Source of the DNA: Pseudomonas sp. CFBP13508
Lineage (GTDB): Bacteria; Pseudomonadota; Gammaproteobacteria; Pseudomonadales; Pseudomonadaceae
Assembly (NCBI RefSeq): GCF_005233515.1
Contig: NZ_QFZZ01000003.1
Coordinates: 587,259 to 651,258, forward strand
Length of the DNA stretch: 64,000 nt
Reading direction: 5' to 3'
Shown: positions 25,340-37,234 of the stretch, one piece after another
How positions within the stretch are numbered: the stretch's first letter is position 1
Layout of the letters: each line of letters opens with the position of its first letter
Program-made: the position numbers and the translations under genes
The notes under the pieces: model-generated
Told to the model about the DNA's origin: nothing
Seen by the model: the letters and a program-made list of their open reading frames with translations, nothing else
Database searches by the model: none

Positions 25340-25456
25340 TTCGAGTCTCCCAGGGCGAGTACGGGAGTTTTACGATAGGCGTGGAGGATGACGGTTTGGC
25401 TGCGTCAGGGTTACAGACTGATGAAAATTTCAAATGTGCGGTGTTTGCAGGTGCGC

Positions 25457-25551
25457 CTTCGCGAGCAGGCTCGCTCCCACATTTTGATCTCCGGCAGACA
25501 CAGAATTTGTGTTTACAGCAGAACTCTGTGGGAGCGAGCCTGCTCGCGAAG
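25457..25551. repeat. REP pair (inverted, outward orientation)
   Basis: Arms CGCGAGCAGGCTCGCTCCCA and TGTGGGAGCGAGCCTGCTCG in the opposite order to the pair at 13495, with a 45-bp spacer. Confidence 0.92.
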
Positions 25552-25570
25552 AGGTCGGCAGACCTTGGAC

Positions 25571-26437
25571 TTAGTCGTCCAGCGCTTTCACGGCCTTGGG
25601 CGACAAGCGCAAACTGCGCAGACTGCGCTTGACGCTCTTGAGGTGATTGACCAGGCTCGGCCCGCGGGCCATGGCCACGCCCATCGCCAGCACGTCGATC
25701 ACCACCAGGTGAGCGATGCGCGAGGTCAGCGGGGTATAGATTTCGGTGTCTTCGTGCACATCGATCGCCAAATTGACGGTCGACAACTCCGCCAACGGCG
25801 TCTGACTCGGGCACAGGGTGATCAGCGATGCCCCGCTTTCGCGAACGAGGTTAGCGGTGATCAGCAAATCCTTGGAGCGCCCTGACTGGGAAATACAGAT
25901 CGCCACATCGGTGGGCTTCAGCGTTACCGCCGACATCGCCTGCATGTGCGGATCGGAATATGCCGCCGCGGTCAGCAGCAAACGGAAGAACTTGTGCTGT
26001 GCATCCGCGGCCACCGCACCGGAAGCACCGAAGCCGTAGAACTCGACGCGTTGCGCCTGCGACATCAGCGTCACCGCGCGCTGCAACTCGACCGGGTCGA
26101 GCTTTTCGCGCACTTCCATCAGGGTGTGCAGCGTGGTGTCGAAAATCTTCAGGCTGTAGTCGGCGACGGAGTCGTCTTCGTGGATCGCGAACTGGCCGAA
26201 GCTGGCGCCGGCGGCCAGGCTTTGCGCCAGTTTCAGCTTGAGGTCCTGAAAGCCGGAACAACCGATCGCGCGGCAGAAACGCACGATGGTCGGCTCGCTG
26301 ATGCCGACGCTGTGAGCCAGGTCGGCCATGGAACTGTGCATCACTGCCGCAGGGTCAAGCAGCACGTGGTCGGCGACCTTGAGCTCCGACTTGCGTAACA
26401 GGTGACGTGACTGGGCGATGTGTTGCAGCAGATTCAA
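25571..26437 (-). CDS. RpiR/MurR-family regulator (HexR-like)
   Basis: A 288-residue regulator with an N-terminal RpiR helix-turn-helix (MADLAHSVGISEPTIVRFCRA) and a C-terminal SIS phosphosugar-binding domain (VEFYGFGASGAVAADAQHK, CISQSGRSKDLL). Such proteins sense Entner-Doudoroff intermediates or other sugar phosphates. No ATG fits; the likely start is TTG 26437 (MNLLQHIAQ). A HexR-like palindrome lies 40 bp upstream. In P. aeruginosa I recall a second zwf gene next to the relative of this gene; here none is adjacent, so the target is unclear. Confidence 0.85.
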   Translation of the reverse strand: MNLLQHIAQSRHLLRKSELKVADHVLLDPAAVMHSSMADLAHSVGISEPTIVRFCRAIGCSGFQDLKLKLAQSLAAGASFGQFAIHEDDSVADYSLKIFDTTLHTLMEVREKLDPVELQRAVTLMSQAQRVEFYGFGASGAVAADAQHKFFRLLLTAAAYSDPHMQAMSAVTLKPTDVAICISQSGRSKDLLITANLVRESGASLITLCPSQTPLAELSTVNLAIDVHEDTEIYTPLTSRIAHLVVIDVLAMGVAMARGPSLVNHLKSVKRSLRSLRLSPKAVKALDD

Positions 26438-26476
26438 GGGGCTGGACTCTTCTTGTGGGCAAGGATGTAGCAAGCT

Positions 26477-26491
26477 TGTAGTTATACTACA
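26477..26491. promoter_or_regulatory. HexR/RpiR-type operator upstream of the RpiR gene
   Basis: TGTAGTTATACTACA: inverted 6-bp arms around TAT, fitting the HexR-style consensus TGTARTNNNAYTACA. Its location 40 bp before the RpiR start suggests autoregulation. Confidence 0.6.
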
Positions 26492-26564
26492 TGAATGGGC
26501 ATTTTGCCTGCTCAATGCGTAACTCGATGTCCCGGCATCAGGCACGCTGAGCTGTATGTAGCCC

Positions 26565-29438
26565 TTACTGCGGATTTCCCTGATCGCGCAAAAGCCCGGC
26601 CAGACCGGCAGCATCCACCGGCCGGCTGATCAGATAACCCTGCACTTCGTCGCAGCGCTCGACGCGCAGAAATTCCAACTGATCCTGCCGCTCGACGCCC
26701 TCGGCCACGACTTTCAGGGCCAGTCCGTGGGCCATGGCGATGATCGCGCGAGTGATCGCCGCGTCCGCACTGCCCTCGCTCAAGCCGCGAATGAATGCCT
26801 GATCGATTTTCACGTAGTCCACCGGGATGCGCTTGAGATAACTCAACGAGGAATAACCGGTGCCGAAATCATCGATCGCCAATTTCACCCCCAGATCGCG
26901 CAACTGCTGGAAGGTGGCAATGATGTGTTCGACGCTGTCGAGCAAATGGCTTTCGGTCAATTCGAGCTCAAGGCAGTGCGGCGCCAGCCCGGTTTCTTCC
27001 AGCACCTGCCGCACCAGACTGACCAGCTTGCCCTGGCGCAGCTGATGCACCGACAGGTTCACCGACACGCGGATCGGCGCCAGGCCCTGGCGCTGCCATT
27101 CGCACGCTTGCCAGCACGCCTGACGCAAAACGAATTCGCCGATCGGCCCGATCAGACCGGTCTCTTCGGCCAGGCCAATGAAATCCGCCGGCGGCACCTG
27201 GCCCATGCTCGGATGATCCCAGCGCACCAGCGCTTCAGCGGCATTCAGGCGACCGGTTTGCAGGCACAGTTTCGGTTGGTAGAACACCGTCAGTTGCTGT
27301 TCTTCAATAGCTCTGCGAAGGTGGTTTTCCAGCTGCAAACGTTCGAGTGTGCTGGCTTGCAGGCTGTCGGTGTAGAACTGGAAATTGTTGCCGCCCAGAT
27401 GTTTGGCATGTTGCATGGCCATGTTCGACTGGCTGACCAGCGCCGAGATTTCCCGCGCGTTGTCCGGCAACAGGCTGATGCCCATCGAAGCGCTGACTAC
27501 CAATTCATGCCCGTCGACACTCAGCGGCAAACGCAGCTTGGCCGACAGCCGCGTCGCTACCCGAGCCAGGCTCGACAGATTGCCGTAGGCATCGAACAGC
27601 ACGGCAAACTCGTCACCGGACAAGCGCGCAATGGTGTCGGCTTCCGGCAAGGCATTGACCAGCCGCCGCGCCATCTTCTGCAGCAACTGATCGGCGACTT
27701 CATGGCCGAGGCTGTCATTGAGCAATTTGAAGCGATCGAGATTGATGTGCAGCAATGCGAGACTGCGGCGCCCGCCCTGGCGCACCCGCTGATGGGCTTC
27801 GTGCAGACGCTCGCGGAACAGTGAACGGTTGGCCAGGCCGGTGAGCTCGTCGTAATGGGTCAGATAGCGCATACGCTCTTCCGAGGCCCGCCGCGCCGAG
27901 AGATCGGCGAAGAAGCCGACGATATGGCTGACATTGCCACGGCTATCACGCACGGCATTGAGTTGCAGCCATTGCGGATACAGCTCGCCGTTCTTGCGCG
28001 TCTCCACCAGCTCGCCCTGCCAGCTCCCATGCTGCTCCAGCGCATGACGGATCGTCACGTAGTGACGACGGGCATCGCGGCTGCACGGCAACTCTACGAC
28101 GTTGCGCCCGAGCATGTCGTCGATCTCGTAACCGGTAACCCGGCTGAACGCTTGGTTGATCGCAATCAGCGCGTAGTCCGGGTCGAGAATCACGATGCCT
28201 TCGCTGGCCGCTTCGAACACCGTCGCCGCCAGCCGCTGCTGTTCTTCGAGGCTTTTGCTGGCGCTGATATCGCGGCGGGTGCCGACCATGCGGATCACTC
28301 GGCCGCTGGCGCTGCGCTCCACGGCGCGGCCACGGTCCTCGATCCACACCCAGTGGCCATCGCCATGGCGCAGGCGATATTCGACCTGATAATCCTCGGT
28401 GCGCCCCTTCAGATGCTCGACCAGGGCGAACTTGAGTGACGGCACATCTTCAGGATGCAGTCGCGGCTTGAGGTCGCGCAGCAGCGCCGTGACGTATTCC
28501 GGGGCGAGGCCGAACAGTTCCTGAATCTGTGTGTGATGGACTTCGTCGGTCTGCAGGTTCCAGTCCCACAATCCGAGCTCACTGGCCTTGAGCGCCAGCG
28601 CCAGGCGCGCTTCGCTTTTGCTCAGGGCCTGATTGGCCGCGTCCAGTTCGCGGCTGCGCTGGGCCACGCGATCTTCGAGGTCGACCTGCGCTTCACGCAA
28701 TTGCGCTTCGGCACAGCGGCGCTGTTCGATCTCTTTACCAAGCTCCTGATTGAGTTGTTCGCTGCGCGTTTGCGCTTGCTGCAAATGCTCGATCAGGTGC
28801 TGATTCTGGAAGCGCCGCAGCAATCCGCGGTCAATCAGCCGATTGACCTGCCACGCCACCACACTCAGCGAGCCGAGCAGGATCAAGCCCAGCCAGCCCC
28901 AGCCTCGTGCCTGATCGTCGCCGCCCCAGAACAGGTAGCCGATCGCTGGCAGCAGGCACGGCAAGGTAAACGACAGGAACGCCGGCAGGCTCACCGCGTA
29001 GGCGACGCTGGCGGACAGTGTTGCCGCGCCGATCAGGCCGAACACCCAGGCTTGCTGCATGAAGTTGTCAGCGGGAACGAGCGCAATGCCGGCACCGGCG
29101 AGGGTCAGGCCGGTCATGGTCGAACCGAGCAGGAACATGCGGAACCAGATCGGCTGGGCCTGGCGATCGGGAATCGCCGAATCGAACGCGGCTACCTGAA
29201 TCACCCGCAGCGCGACCAGCGACAGCAGCCACACCAGCCAGACGCTGACCACGAAGTAGCGCTGCGGGCTCCAGAGCAAAGCGGCGCAGACCAGACCATT
29301 GATCAACATGAACAGCGTGGGCAACAACGAGCCCTGATACAGCAGACGCGTGCGCTCCACCGCCATTTCGACGGCATAGTGCTTGCGGATCACCCGGGGG
29401 TCCATGGAGGGCCCCGACAGTTCGGCGCTGAGGATCAT
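26565..29438 (-). CDS. Membrane PAS-GGDEF-EAL cyclic-di-GMP protein
   Basis: About 957 residues: N-terminal membrane domain with roughly six helices (first 220 residues), a coiled-coil, two PAS domains, a GGDEF domain and a C-terminal EAL domain. The diguanylate cyclase signature is SGDEF (RLSGDEFAVLF), one change from GGDEF. The phosphodiesterase part keeps EALVRW, LELTES, DDFGTGYSSL and KIDQAFI, so c-di-GMP hydrolysis is likely and synthesis possible. Start uncertain: ATG 29438 (MILSAEL) or 29405 (MDPRVIRKH). It precedes uvrD divergently, as I recall for PA5442-PA5443. Confidence 0.87.
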   Translation of the reverse strand: MILSAELSGPSMDPRVIRKHYAVEMAVERTRLLYQGSLLPTLFMLINGLVCAALLWSPQRYFVVSVWLVWLLSLVALRVIQVAAFDSAIPDRQAQPIWFRMFLLGSTMTGLTLAGAGIALVPADNFMQQAWVFGLIGAATLSASVAYAVSLPAFLSFTLPCLLPAIGYLFWGGDDQARGWGWLGLILLGSLSVVAWQVNRLIDRGLLRRFQNQHLIEHLQQAQTRSEQLNQELGKEIEQRRCAEAQLREAQVDLEDRVAQRSRELDAANQALSKSEARLALALKASELGLWDWNLQTDEVHHTQIQELFGLAPEYVTALLRDLKPRLHPEDVPSLKFALVEHLKGRTEDYQVEYRLRHGDGHWVWIEDRGRAVERSASGRVIRMVGTRRDISASKSLEEQQRLAATVFEAASEGIVILDPDYALIAINQAFSRVTGYEIDDMLGRNVVELPCSRDARRHYVTIRHALEQHGSWQGELVETRKNGELYPQWLQLNAVRDSRGNVSHIVGFFADLSARRASEERMRYLTHYDELTGLANRSLFRERLHEAHQRVRQGGRRSLALLHINLDRFKLLNDSLGHEVADQLLQKMARRLVNALPEADTIARLSGDEFAVLFDAYGNLSSLARVATRLSAKLRLPLSVDGHELVVSASMGISLLPDNAREISALVSQSNMAMQHAKHLGGNNFQFYTDSLQASTLERLQLENHLRRAIEEQQLTVFYQPKLCLQTGRLNAAEALVRWDHPSMGQVPPADFIGLAEETGLIGPIGEFVLRQACWQACEWQRQGLAPIRVSVNLSVHQLRQGKLVSLVRQVLEETGLAPHCLELELTESHLLDSVEHIIATFQQLRDLGVKLAIDDFGTGYSSLSYLKRIPVDYVKIDQAFIRGLSEGSADAAITRAIIAMAHGLALKVVAEGVERQDQLEFLRVERCDEVQGYLISRPVDAAGLAGLLRDQGNPQ

Positions 29439-29695
29439 GGGCAACGTTCTTGTTCTTATAAGGAGGGCGTGCGCCCGAAACGTGGACGGAGCATACACAA
29501 GCCGATCCCGATGCCAAACTGCTGCGGATCACAATTGCGGGGAAATTTTCCGCTGCTTGCGCACCGCTGCAACGCCTCAGGCGAGACGGGCCGAAGCCTG
29601 CAGCCAGTGACCGACCGGTCGTCATCGGCAGCACTTTCATCGGCTAATGCAACGCACGGTTTGCCCGGGCCTGCGGCGCACCCTAGAATGCCCCG

Positions 29696-31879
<2,184 letters not shown>

Positions 31880-31896
31880 CGCCGGTTTGTTTTTTC

Positions 31897-31984
31897 TGTG
31901 GGAGCGAGCCTGCTCGCGAATGAAATCACCGCGGTTGATCTGATACACCGCGGTGCAGCTTTCGCGAGCAGGCTCGCTCCCACA
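31897..31984. repeat. REP pair (inverted)
   Basis: Canonical arms of the GAGCCTGCTCGC type. The spacer itself contains an inverted CACCGCGGT / ACCGCGGTG pair, so the whole element can fold as one long hairpin. Confidence 0.92.
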
Positions 31985-32177
31985 GATTATGCGGCGCAAA
32001 GGCATCAATCCCTCTGAACCTATCGTCTTTTCCTACAGACAAAAGTACATCGGCTGATTGCCTCGCCAAGCTGAACGCAACCTGTCAGGCAAAAGCCCGA
32101 AACACTCTCTCGCTAGCCAGTAACACTTCAGCTGTGCAACATGGCGCGCGTGTCTCCACAAAACGGGAATACCCTTT

Positions 32178-33053
32178 ATGAAACGTTTTCTTAGCATCGC
32201 CATGGCGTTGTGCATCGGCCTGACGATGAGCCTCGACGCCAACGCCAAGCGCTTTGGTGGTGGCAAAAGCGCCGGCGCTGCGCCGACGCACCAGACCAGC
32301 CAGATGGCTCCTTCTTCTCCTGGCGTGGGCGGCGCAGCAGCGACCGCTGGCGCTGCCGGTGCTGCTGGCGCCGCGGCCAAGGCCGGCGGTGCTTCGCGCT
32401 GGCTCGGCCCTCTGGCGGGCATCGCCGCCGGTGGCCTGCTCGCGTCGATGTTCATGGGCGACGGCTTCCAGGGCATGCAGATCTTCGACATCCTGATCAT
32501 GGCCCTGATCGCGTTCGTGATCTTCCGCTTCATCGCCGCCCGTCGTCGCAAGCAGCAGGAGCAATTCGCTCCGGCCGGCGCGCCGATGCAGCGTGAAGTG
32601 TTCGAGCAGAAGCCTGCCGCCATGGGTTCGATCTTCGGTGGTTCGGCTGCTCCGGCTGCCGCCCGTCCGGTGATCAACGCACCGGCCTGGTTCAACGAAG
32701 AGCGCTTCCTTGAAGCCGCGCGCAGCCACTTCCAGTCGCTGCAGCAGCACTGGGACGCCAACGAAATGGACAAGATCGCCGAGTTCGTGACCCCGCAAAT
32801 GCTTGAGTTCCTCAAGCGTGAGCGTGCGGATCTGGGCGACGGCTTCCAGTCGACCTACATCGACAACCTGCAGGTGCAACTGGACGGCGTCGACGATCGT
32901 GCCGACAAGACCATCGCCACCCTGACCTTCACCGGCGTGTCGAAAACCTCGCGTTTCGACCAGGGCGAAGTGTTCAGCGAAAGCTGGAACATGGAACGTC
33001 CGCAGGGCGACAACCAGCCTTGGCTGGTCGCCGGTATCCGCCAGAACGGCTGA
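32178..33053 (+). CDS. Tim44-domain membrane protein
   Basis: A 291-residue protein with an N-terminal signal (MKRFLSIAMALCIGLTMS), a low-complexity Gly/Ala region, one or two hydrophobic segments (LAGIAAGGLLASMFMGDG and IFDILIMALIAFVIFRFIAA), a basic cytoplasmic RRRKQQ stretch, and a C-terminal Tim44-like domain (FNEERFLEAARSHFQSLQQH). Bacterial Tim44-domain proteins are poorly understood; the fold resembles the mitochondrial import subunit. It is monocistronic, followed by a strong terminator. Confidence 0.82.
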   Translation: MKRFLSIAMALCIGLTMSLDANAKRFGGGKSAGAAPTHQTSQMAPSSPGVGGAAATAGAAGAAGAAAKAGGASRWLGPLAGIAAGGLLASMFMGDGFQGMQIFDILIMALIAFVIFRFIAARRRKQQEQFAPAGAPMQREVFEQKPAAMGSIFGGSAAPAAARPVINAPAWFNEERFLEAARSHFQSLQQHWDANEMDKIAEFVTPQMLEFLKRERADLGDGFQSTYIDNLQVQLDGVDDRADKTIATLTFTGVSKTSRFDQGEVFSESWNMERPQGDNQPWLVAGIRQNG

Positions 33054-33082
33054 TCCCTGCTGCGCTTCACTTGCGGTAACAG

Positions 33083-33107
33083 AACCCCGGCCTCGGCCGG
33101 GGTTTTT
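33083..33107 (+). terminator. Intrinsic terminator after the Tim44-domain gene
   Basis: Perfect 10-bp stem AACCCCGGCC / GGCCGGGGTT with a 2-nt apex and a T5 run, 29 nt after the stop codon. Confidence 0.92.
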
Positions 33108-33189
33108 CATTTCACGGTTGCATCTATAGCGAGCTACTGTATAAACCGGCCCATATAAACCGCGCCATTCAAGCAAGAGGATCCCGGAC

Positions 33190-33597
33190 GTGGAAGAAAT
33201 CATCGAACAACTGCGCGAAGCCAACGAACCCGTACCGGTTCCTTTGGAATTGCCTGACGAAGACCTACTGGTAGAAATCGAAGAACAACTGTTCATCGAC
33301 ATTCCGTTCGTCTTCAAAGAATTTTTGCTGACCGTCAGCGATGTGGTCTACGGCAGCCTCGAGCCGGTGACCGTCACTGATCCGCAATCGCACACCTATC
33401 TGCCGGACGTGGCGGCCAATGCATGGGACGTGGGTGTTGATCGCAGCCTGATCCCGATCTGTCAGGACGGCGATGACTACTACTGTGTCGAAGAAGACGG
33501 CACCGTGGTGCTGTGGCAGGCCGAAGAAGAACTGATTGCCGAAGAAACCTGGGAATCGGTGTGGCACTGGGCGCGGGACGTCTGGCTGGAAAGCTGA
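33190..33597 (+). CDS. SMI1/KNR4-family protein (135 aa)
   Basis: A small acidic protein of the SMI1/KNR4 fold (PEDLLVEIEEQL-like N-terminal helix, FIDIPFVFKEFLL, and a C-terminal DGDDYYCVEEDGTVVLW strand pair). The start is GTG 33190 with GAGG nine bases upstream. Many family members are immunity proteins of polymorphic toxins, but no toxin gene is adjacent, and single-copy housekeeping members exist in Pseudomonas. It is convergent with the antiporter gene with 21 bp between stops. Confidence 0.75.
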   Translation: MEEIIEQLREANEPVPVPLELPDEDLLVEIEEQLFIDIPFVFKEFLLTVSDVVYGSLEPVTVTDPQSHTYLPDVAANAWDVGVDRSLIPICQDGDDYYCVEEDGTVVLWQAEEELIAEETWESVWHWARDVWLES

Positions 33598-33618
33598 TCC
33601 GCCACACGCCCCGGGTGG

Positions 33619-35382
33619 TCAATGCCCCGACGACTCCTTGTGGTTGTCGAGGGTTTCCAGCAAGGCCACCTGCATGCGCGTATGCACGCGAATGAACCAG
33701 CGCCAGAGCAGCGCCGCTACGGCGGCCGCGACGACGGCGATCAGCACCAGCAGCTTGTTGGTCGGCAGGATACTGGCCGACAAGGCTGCCAACAGCAGGA
33801 AAATCACCAGCAGCGAGAGAATCGGGATCACTTCGGCGATCACCCGGCGCACTCGCTGTGTGTGACGCCCGGCCATCTCCGGCTTGACGCCCATCTCCGC
33901 CAGCAGCATCGAAAGCGCCTTGAGCTTGCGATAAGCCGCAATCAGGAACGGTAGCGAGACCAGCAACGCCCCGCCCCAGATCAGAGCCTTCTGCCAGCTC
34001 GGATCGCTGATCCAGTCCTGCAGCCACAACGACATGCGCTCGGCGAAATATGCGCCGGCAAAGAAGATCGCAATCACCAGCGCCAGATTGACCCCGACCT
34101 GCAAGAGGATCCGCCGGATCATCGACGCCAGTAGCGCGCCCTCACCTTGCGGCTGAATACTGCGCAACCATTCGCCATACATGCCGAGCACCCGCCCGAG
34201 CCGCTTGGGCACGGCCGCCGAGAGCTTGATCGACAGCGGATCCGCCGCGCGAATCAGGTACGGCGTCAGCAGCGTGGTGATCACCGACACGGCCACGGCG
34301 ACTGGATAGAGGAAGTTGCTGGTCACCTGCAAGGTCATGCCCAGCGCGGCGATGATGAAGGAAAATTCGCCGATCTGTGACAGACCCATGCCGACCCGCA
34401 GTGAGGTCCGTCCGTCGTTGCCAGCGATAAACGCACCGAGGCCGCAGGACAACATCTTGCCCAGCACCACGGCGACGGTGATCACCGCGATCGGCCAGGC
34501 ATATTCAATGAGAATCAGCGGATCGAGCATCAGCCCGATGGCGACGAAAAAGATTGCGCTGAACAGATCGCGAACCGGCTCGACCAGCCGTTCGATTTTC
34601 AGCAATTGCCGCGACTCGGCCATGATCGCGCCGATCAGGAAAGCGCCCAGGACCATGCTGTATTCAAGCTTGACCACCAGCAGGCAGAAGCCGAAACACA
34701 GGCCGAGTACGGTGATCAACAGCATCTCGTTGCTTTCGAATTTCGCCACATAAGCCAACAGACGCGGCACCAACAGAATGCCGATGACCAGCGCGACGAT
34801 CATGAACAGCGACAGCTTGCCGACCGTGGAAAACACTTCACCCGAACTCACCGTGCCGCTGACGGCGATGCTCGACAGCAGCGCGATGATGCCGATGCCA
34901 AGGATGTCCTCGACAATCAGCACACCGAAGATCAACTGCGCAAAGCGCTCGTTCTTCATCTTCAGATCGTTCAGCGCTTTGACGATGATGGTAGTTGAGG
35001 AGATCGCCAGAATCGCGCCGAGGAACAACGAATCCATGGTGTTCCAGTCGAACCAGCGGCCGATTTCGTAACCGATCCAGATCATCAGGATGATTTCGAG
35101 AAACGCGGCAATGAATGCCGTCGCCCCGACCTTGAACAGCTTGCGCAGACTGAACTCCAGGCCGAGGCAGAACATCAGGAAGATCACCCCGAGTTCGGCC
35201 AGGGTCTTGATGGTTTCTTCATCGTGGATCAGGCCGAACGGCGGCGTGTGCGGGCCGATGATGAAGCCGGCGACGATGTAGCCGAGCACCACCGGCTGCT
35301 TGAAACGATGAAACAGTACGGTCACCACGCCTGCGACCAGCATGATCACTGCCAGATCCTGAATAAAACTGATGGCATGCAT
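33619..35382 (-). CDS. Monovalent cation:proton antiporter-2 (CPA2) family protein
   Basis: A 587-residue membrane protein with the Na/H exchanger fold: 11-13 helices, with LGYIVAGFIIGPHTPPFGLI, FCLGLEFSLRKL and GVLIVEDILGIG. It resembles KefB/KefC/YbaL transporters in the first 390 residues. The C-terminal part is not the usual cytoplasmic RCK nucleotide-binding domain; instead it has further hydrophobic segments (about residues 430-450, 480-500, 530-575). ATG 35382 (MHAISFIQDL) has a perfect AAGGAG; upstream in-frame codons are not coding. Exports K+ or Na+ in exchange for protons (inference). Confidence 0.82.
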   Translation of the reverse strand: MHAISFIQDLAVIMLVAGVVTVLFHRFKQPVVLGYIVAGFIIGPHTPPFGLIHDEETIKTLAELGVIFLMFCLGLEFSLRKLFKVGATAFIAAFLEIILMIWIGYEIGRWFDWNTMDSLFLGAILAISSTTIIVKALNDLKMKNERFAQLIFGVLIVEDILGIGIIALLSSIAVSGTVSSGEVFSTVGKLSLFMIVALVIGILLVPRLLAYVAKFESNEMLLITVLGLCFGFCLLVVKLEYSMVLGAFLIGAIMAESRQLLKIERLVEPVRDLFSAIFFVAIGLMLDPLILIEYAWPIAVITVAVVLGKMLSCGLGAFIAGNDGRTSLRVGMGLSQIGEFSFIIAALGMTLQVTSNFLYPVAVAVSVITTLLTPYLIRAADPLSIKLSAAVPKRLGRVLGMYGEWLRSIQPQGEGALLASMIRRILLQVGVNLALVIAIFFAGAYFAERMSLWLQDWISDPSWQKALIWGGALLVSLPFLIAAYRKLKALSMLLAEMGVKPEMAGRHTQRVRRVIAEVIPILSLLVIFLLLAALSASILPTNKLLVLIAVVAAAVAALLWRWFIRVHTRMQVALLETLDNHKESSGH

Positions 35383-35660
35383 GGCGTGGGCTCCTTGATG
35401 ACGAGGCGCGCGGACAGACGTCAAAAGGTCTGCGCGAGCAGGGTAAAAATCCGCTTTTAATGTAGGAATTGCCCTTGGGCAGGGCTTTTGCAGGTTAACA
35501 CCGCGACTTCGCTCTGGAAGCCGGTGCAATATATGGAAACAGATCGCTACCGGCGTGACGGCGGCCCGCCGCGCGGCGTCCCGATAACGGTGCTTTTCGA
35601 AAAGCCACCAGGTGCCCGCAGAGGCGCTTCCTGCAATCAGCCTTGATCCGTGAGAACGTT

Positions 35661-36143
35661 ATGGAACCCGGAAACGCCCAGCTGTCGATGACGGTACTGA
35701 TGACCCCCGACATGGCCAACTTCTCTGGCAATGTCCACGGCGGCACCCTGCTCAAATACCTCGATGAAGTGGCCTACGCCTGCGCCAGCCGTTATGCCGG
35801 GCGCTACGTGGTAACCCTGTCGGTGGATCAGGTGATTTTCCGTGAGCCGATTCATGTCGGCGAACTGGTGACGTTCCTGGCCTCGGTCAACTACACCGGC
35901 AACACGTCGATGGAAGTTGGCATCAAAGTGGTCACCGAAAACATCCGCGAACGCTCGGTGCGCCACACCAACAGCTGTTTCTTCACCATGGTCGCGGTGG
36001 ATGATCAGCGCAAACCGGCCGCCGTGCCACCGCTGCAACCGCAGAACAGCGAAGACAAGCGCCGCTTCATGCAGGCGCAGCAGCGTCGGCAGATTCGCCA
36101 GGAGCTGGAGAAGCGTTATCAGGAGATCAAGGGCGACGCCTGA
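35661..36143 (+). CDS. Acyl-CoA thioesterase (hotdog fold, YciA-like)
   Basis: A 160-residue hotdog-fold thioesterase that cleaves acyl-CoA to free acid and CoA. Diagnostic segments are LMTPDMANFSGNVHGGTLLKY, with the catalytic Asn-His-Gly region, and the DEVAYACASRY helix. The tail is a charged helix (RRQIRQELEKRYQEI). Start at ATG 35661 (MEPGNAQ). Monocistronic, ended by a REP pair. Confidence 0.88.
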   Translation: MEPGNAQLSMTVLMTPDMANFSGNVHGGTLLKYLDEVAYACASRYAGRYVVTLSVDQVIFREPIHVGELVTFLASVNYTGNTSMEVGIKVVTENIRERSVRHTNSCFFTMVAVDDQRKPAAVPPLQPQNSEDKRRFMQAQQRRQIRQELEKRYQEIKGDA

Positions 36144-36160
36144 TCAGCCTTGATTGATTG

Positions 36161-36228
36161 CTTTCGCGAGCAGGCTCGCTCCCACATCTGGAATGCATTC
36201 TTCCTGTGGGAGCGAGCCTGCTCGCGAA
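36161..36228. repeat. REP pair (short spacer)
   Basis: Inverted REP arms with only about 20 bp between, in the convergent gap between the thioesterase and pdxY. Confidence 0.9.
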
Positions 36229-36244
36229 TAAAGACGACCCGGTC

Positions 36245-37117
36245 TCAGAGACTGATCGCGGTAGCCTCGAACTTCACCCGCGGATGCGCAATGCGATCCT
36301 GCGCCCGCACCAGTTGCAGCTCGTAACTGGCGCACGCCTGGGTTTCCAGCAACACCTCATGCACTGCCGCTGCGGTGAATTCGAAGGCCGCCAGCAGGCT
36401 GTCGCCCAGCAACACCCGCGCCAGGAACAGACCGGATGTCAGATCGCCGACGCCCACCGGCTGACGCGGAAACGCCAGCAACGGACGGCGCAGATGCCAA
36501 CTGCCCTCGGCGGTTACCAGCAGCATCTCGAAGCCATCCGCCGGTTTGCCCGGATAATCCAGATGCTTGACCAGTACCGCTTTCGGTCCGCGCGCCAGCA
36601 GCGCCCGTGCCATCGCCAGGCAATCGAACAGCGACTGCGGCTTGCGCCCGGAAAAACTGTCCAGCTCCAACTGGTTCGGGCACATGATGTCCGCCACGGC
36701 CGCGGCCTCATCAAGGAGGAAATCGCTGACCTCGGTGGGCACGCTGCAACCCTTCTCCGGATGGCCCATCACCGGATCACACAGATACAGCATCTTCGGA
36801 TTGACCGCTTTGATCCGCGCCACACCGCTGAGAATCGCCCGGCCCTGCGCGGCACTGCCGAGGTAGCCGGACAGCACCGCGTCGCAGTTGCCCAGCTCGC
36901 CAATCGCGGCGATGCCTTCGATCAGCTCGGGAATCTGCTGCGGCGCCAGCACTTCACCGGCCCACTGACCATACTGGGTGTGGTTGGAGAACTGCACGGT
37001 GTTGAGCGGCCAGACATTGACCCCGACGCGCTGCATCGGAAAAACCGCAGCGCTGTTGCCGGCGTGGCCAAACACCACGTGGGACTGGATGGCGAGCAGA
37101 TGAGGCGTACGTTTCAT
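36245..37117 (-). CDS. pdxY: Pyridoxal kinase PdxY
   Basis: A 290-residue kinase that phosphorylates pyridoxal in the vitamin B6 salvage pathway. Strong family segments: [56 protein letters not shown] and the phosphate-loop region [12 protein letters not shown]. Start chosen as ATG 37117 (MKRTPHLLA), matching known Pseudomonas PdxY length. Confidence 0.94.
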   Translation of the reverse strand: MKRTPHLLAIQSHVVFGHAGNSAAVFPMQRVGVNVWPLNTVQFSNHTQYGQWAGEVLAPQQIPELIEGIAAIGELGNCDAVLSGYLGSAAQGRAILSGVARIKAVNPKMLYLCDPVMGHPEKGCSVPTEVSDFLLDEAAAVADIMCPNQLELDSFSGRKPQSLFDCLAMARALLARGPKAVLVKHLDYPGKPADGFEMLLVTAEGSWHLRRPLLAFPRQPVGVGDLTSGLFLARVLLGDSLLAAFEFTAAAVHEVLLETQACASYELQLVRAQDRIAHPRVKFEATAISL

Positions 37118-37234
37118 TCGGGTCATTCCGTAAAACGATTGAAATTCAAGCCGCGCAGTATGCGACGAAACACAGCCTGTACGACAGACCGGCGAGACAG
37201 TTAAGCTGACGCCATCATTTGGAGTTCGATGTAG

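Noticed and set aside
33190..33597. SMI1/KNR4 gene as immunity protein for the giant toxin-like gene
   Set aside because: They lie 23 kb apart with no shared context; no support beyond family tendency.
37071..37084. A third parS-like site in pdxY (ACACCACGTGGGAC)
   Set aside because: Only the CCACGTGG core fits; three positions differ from the palindrome, so it is not called.
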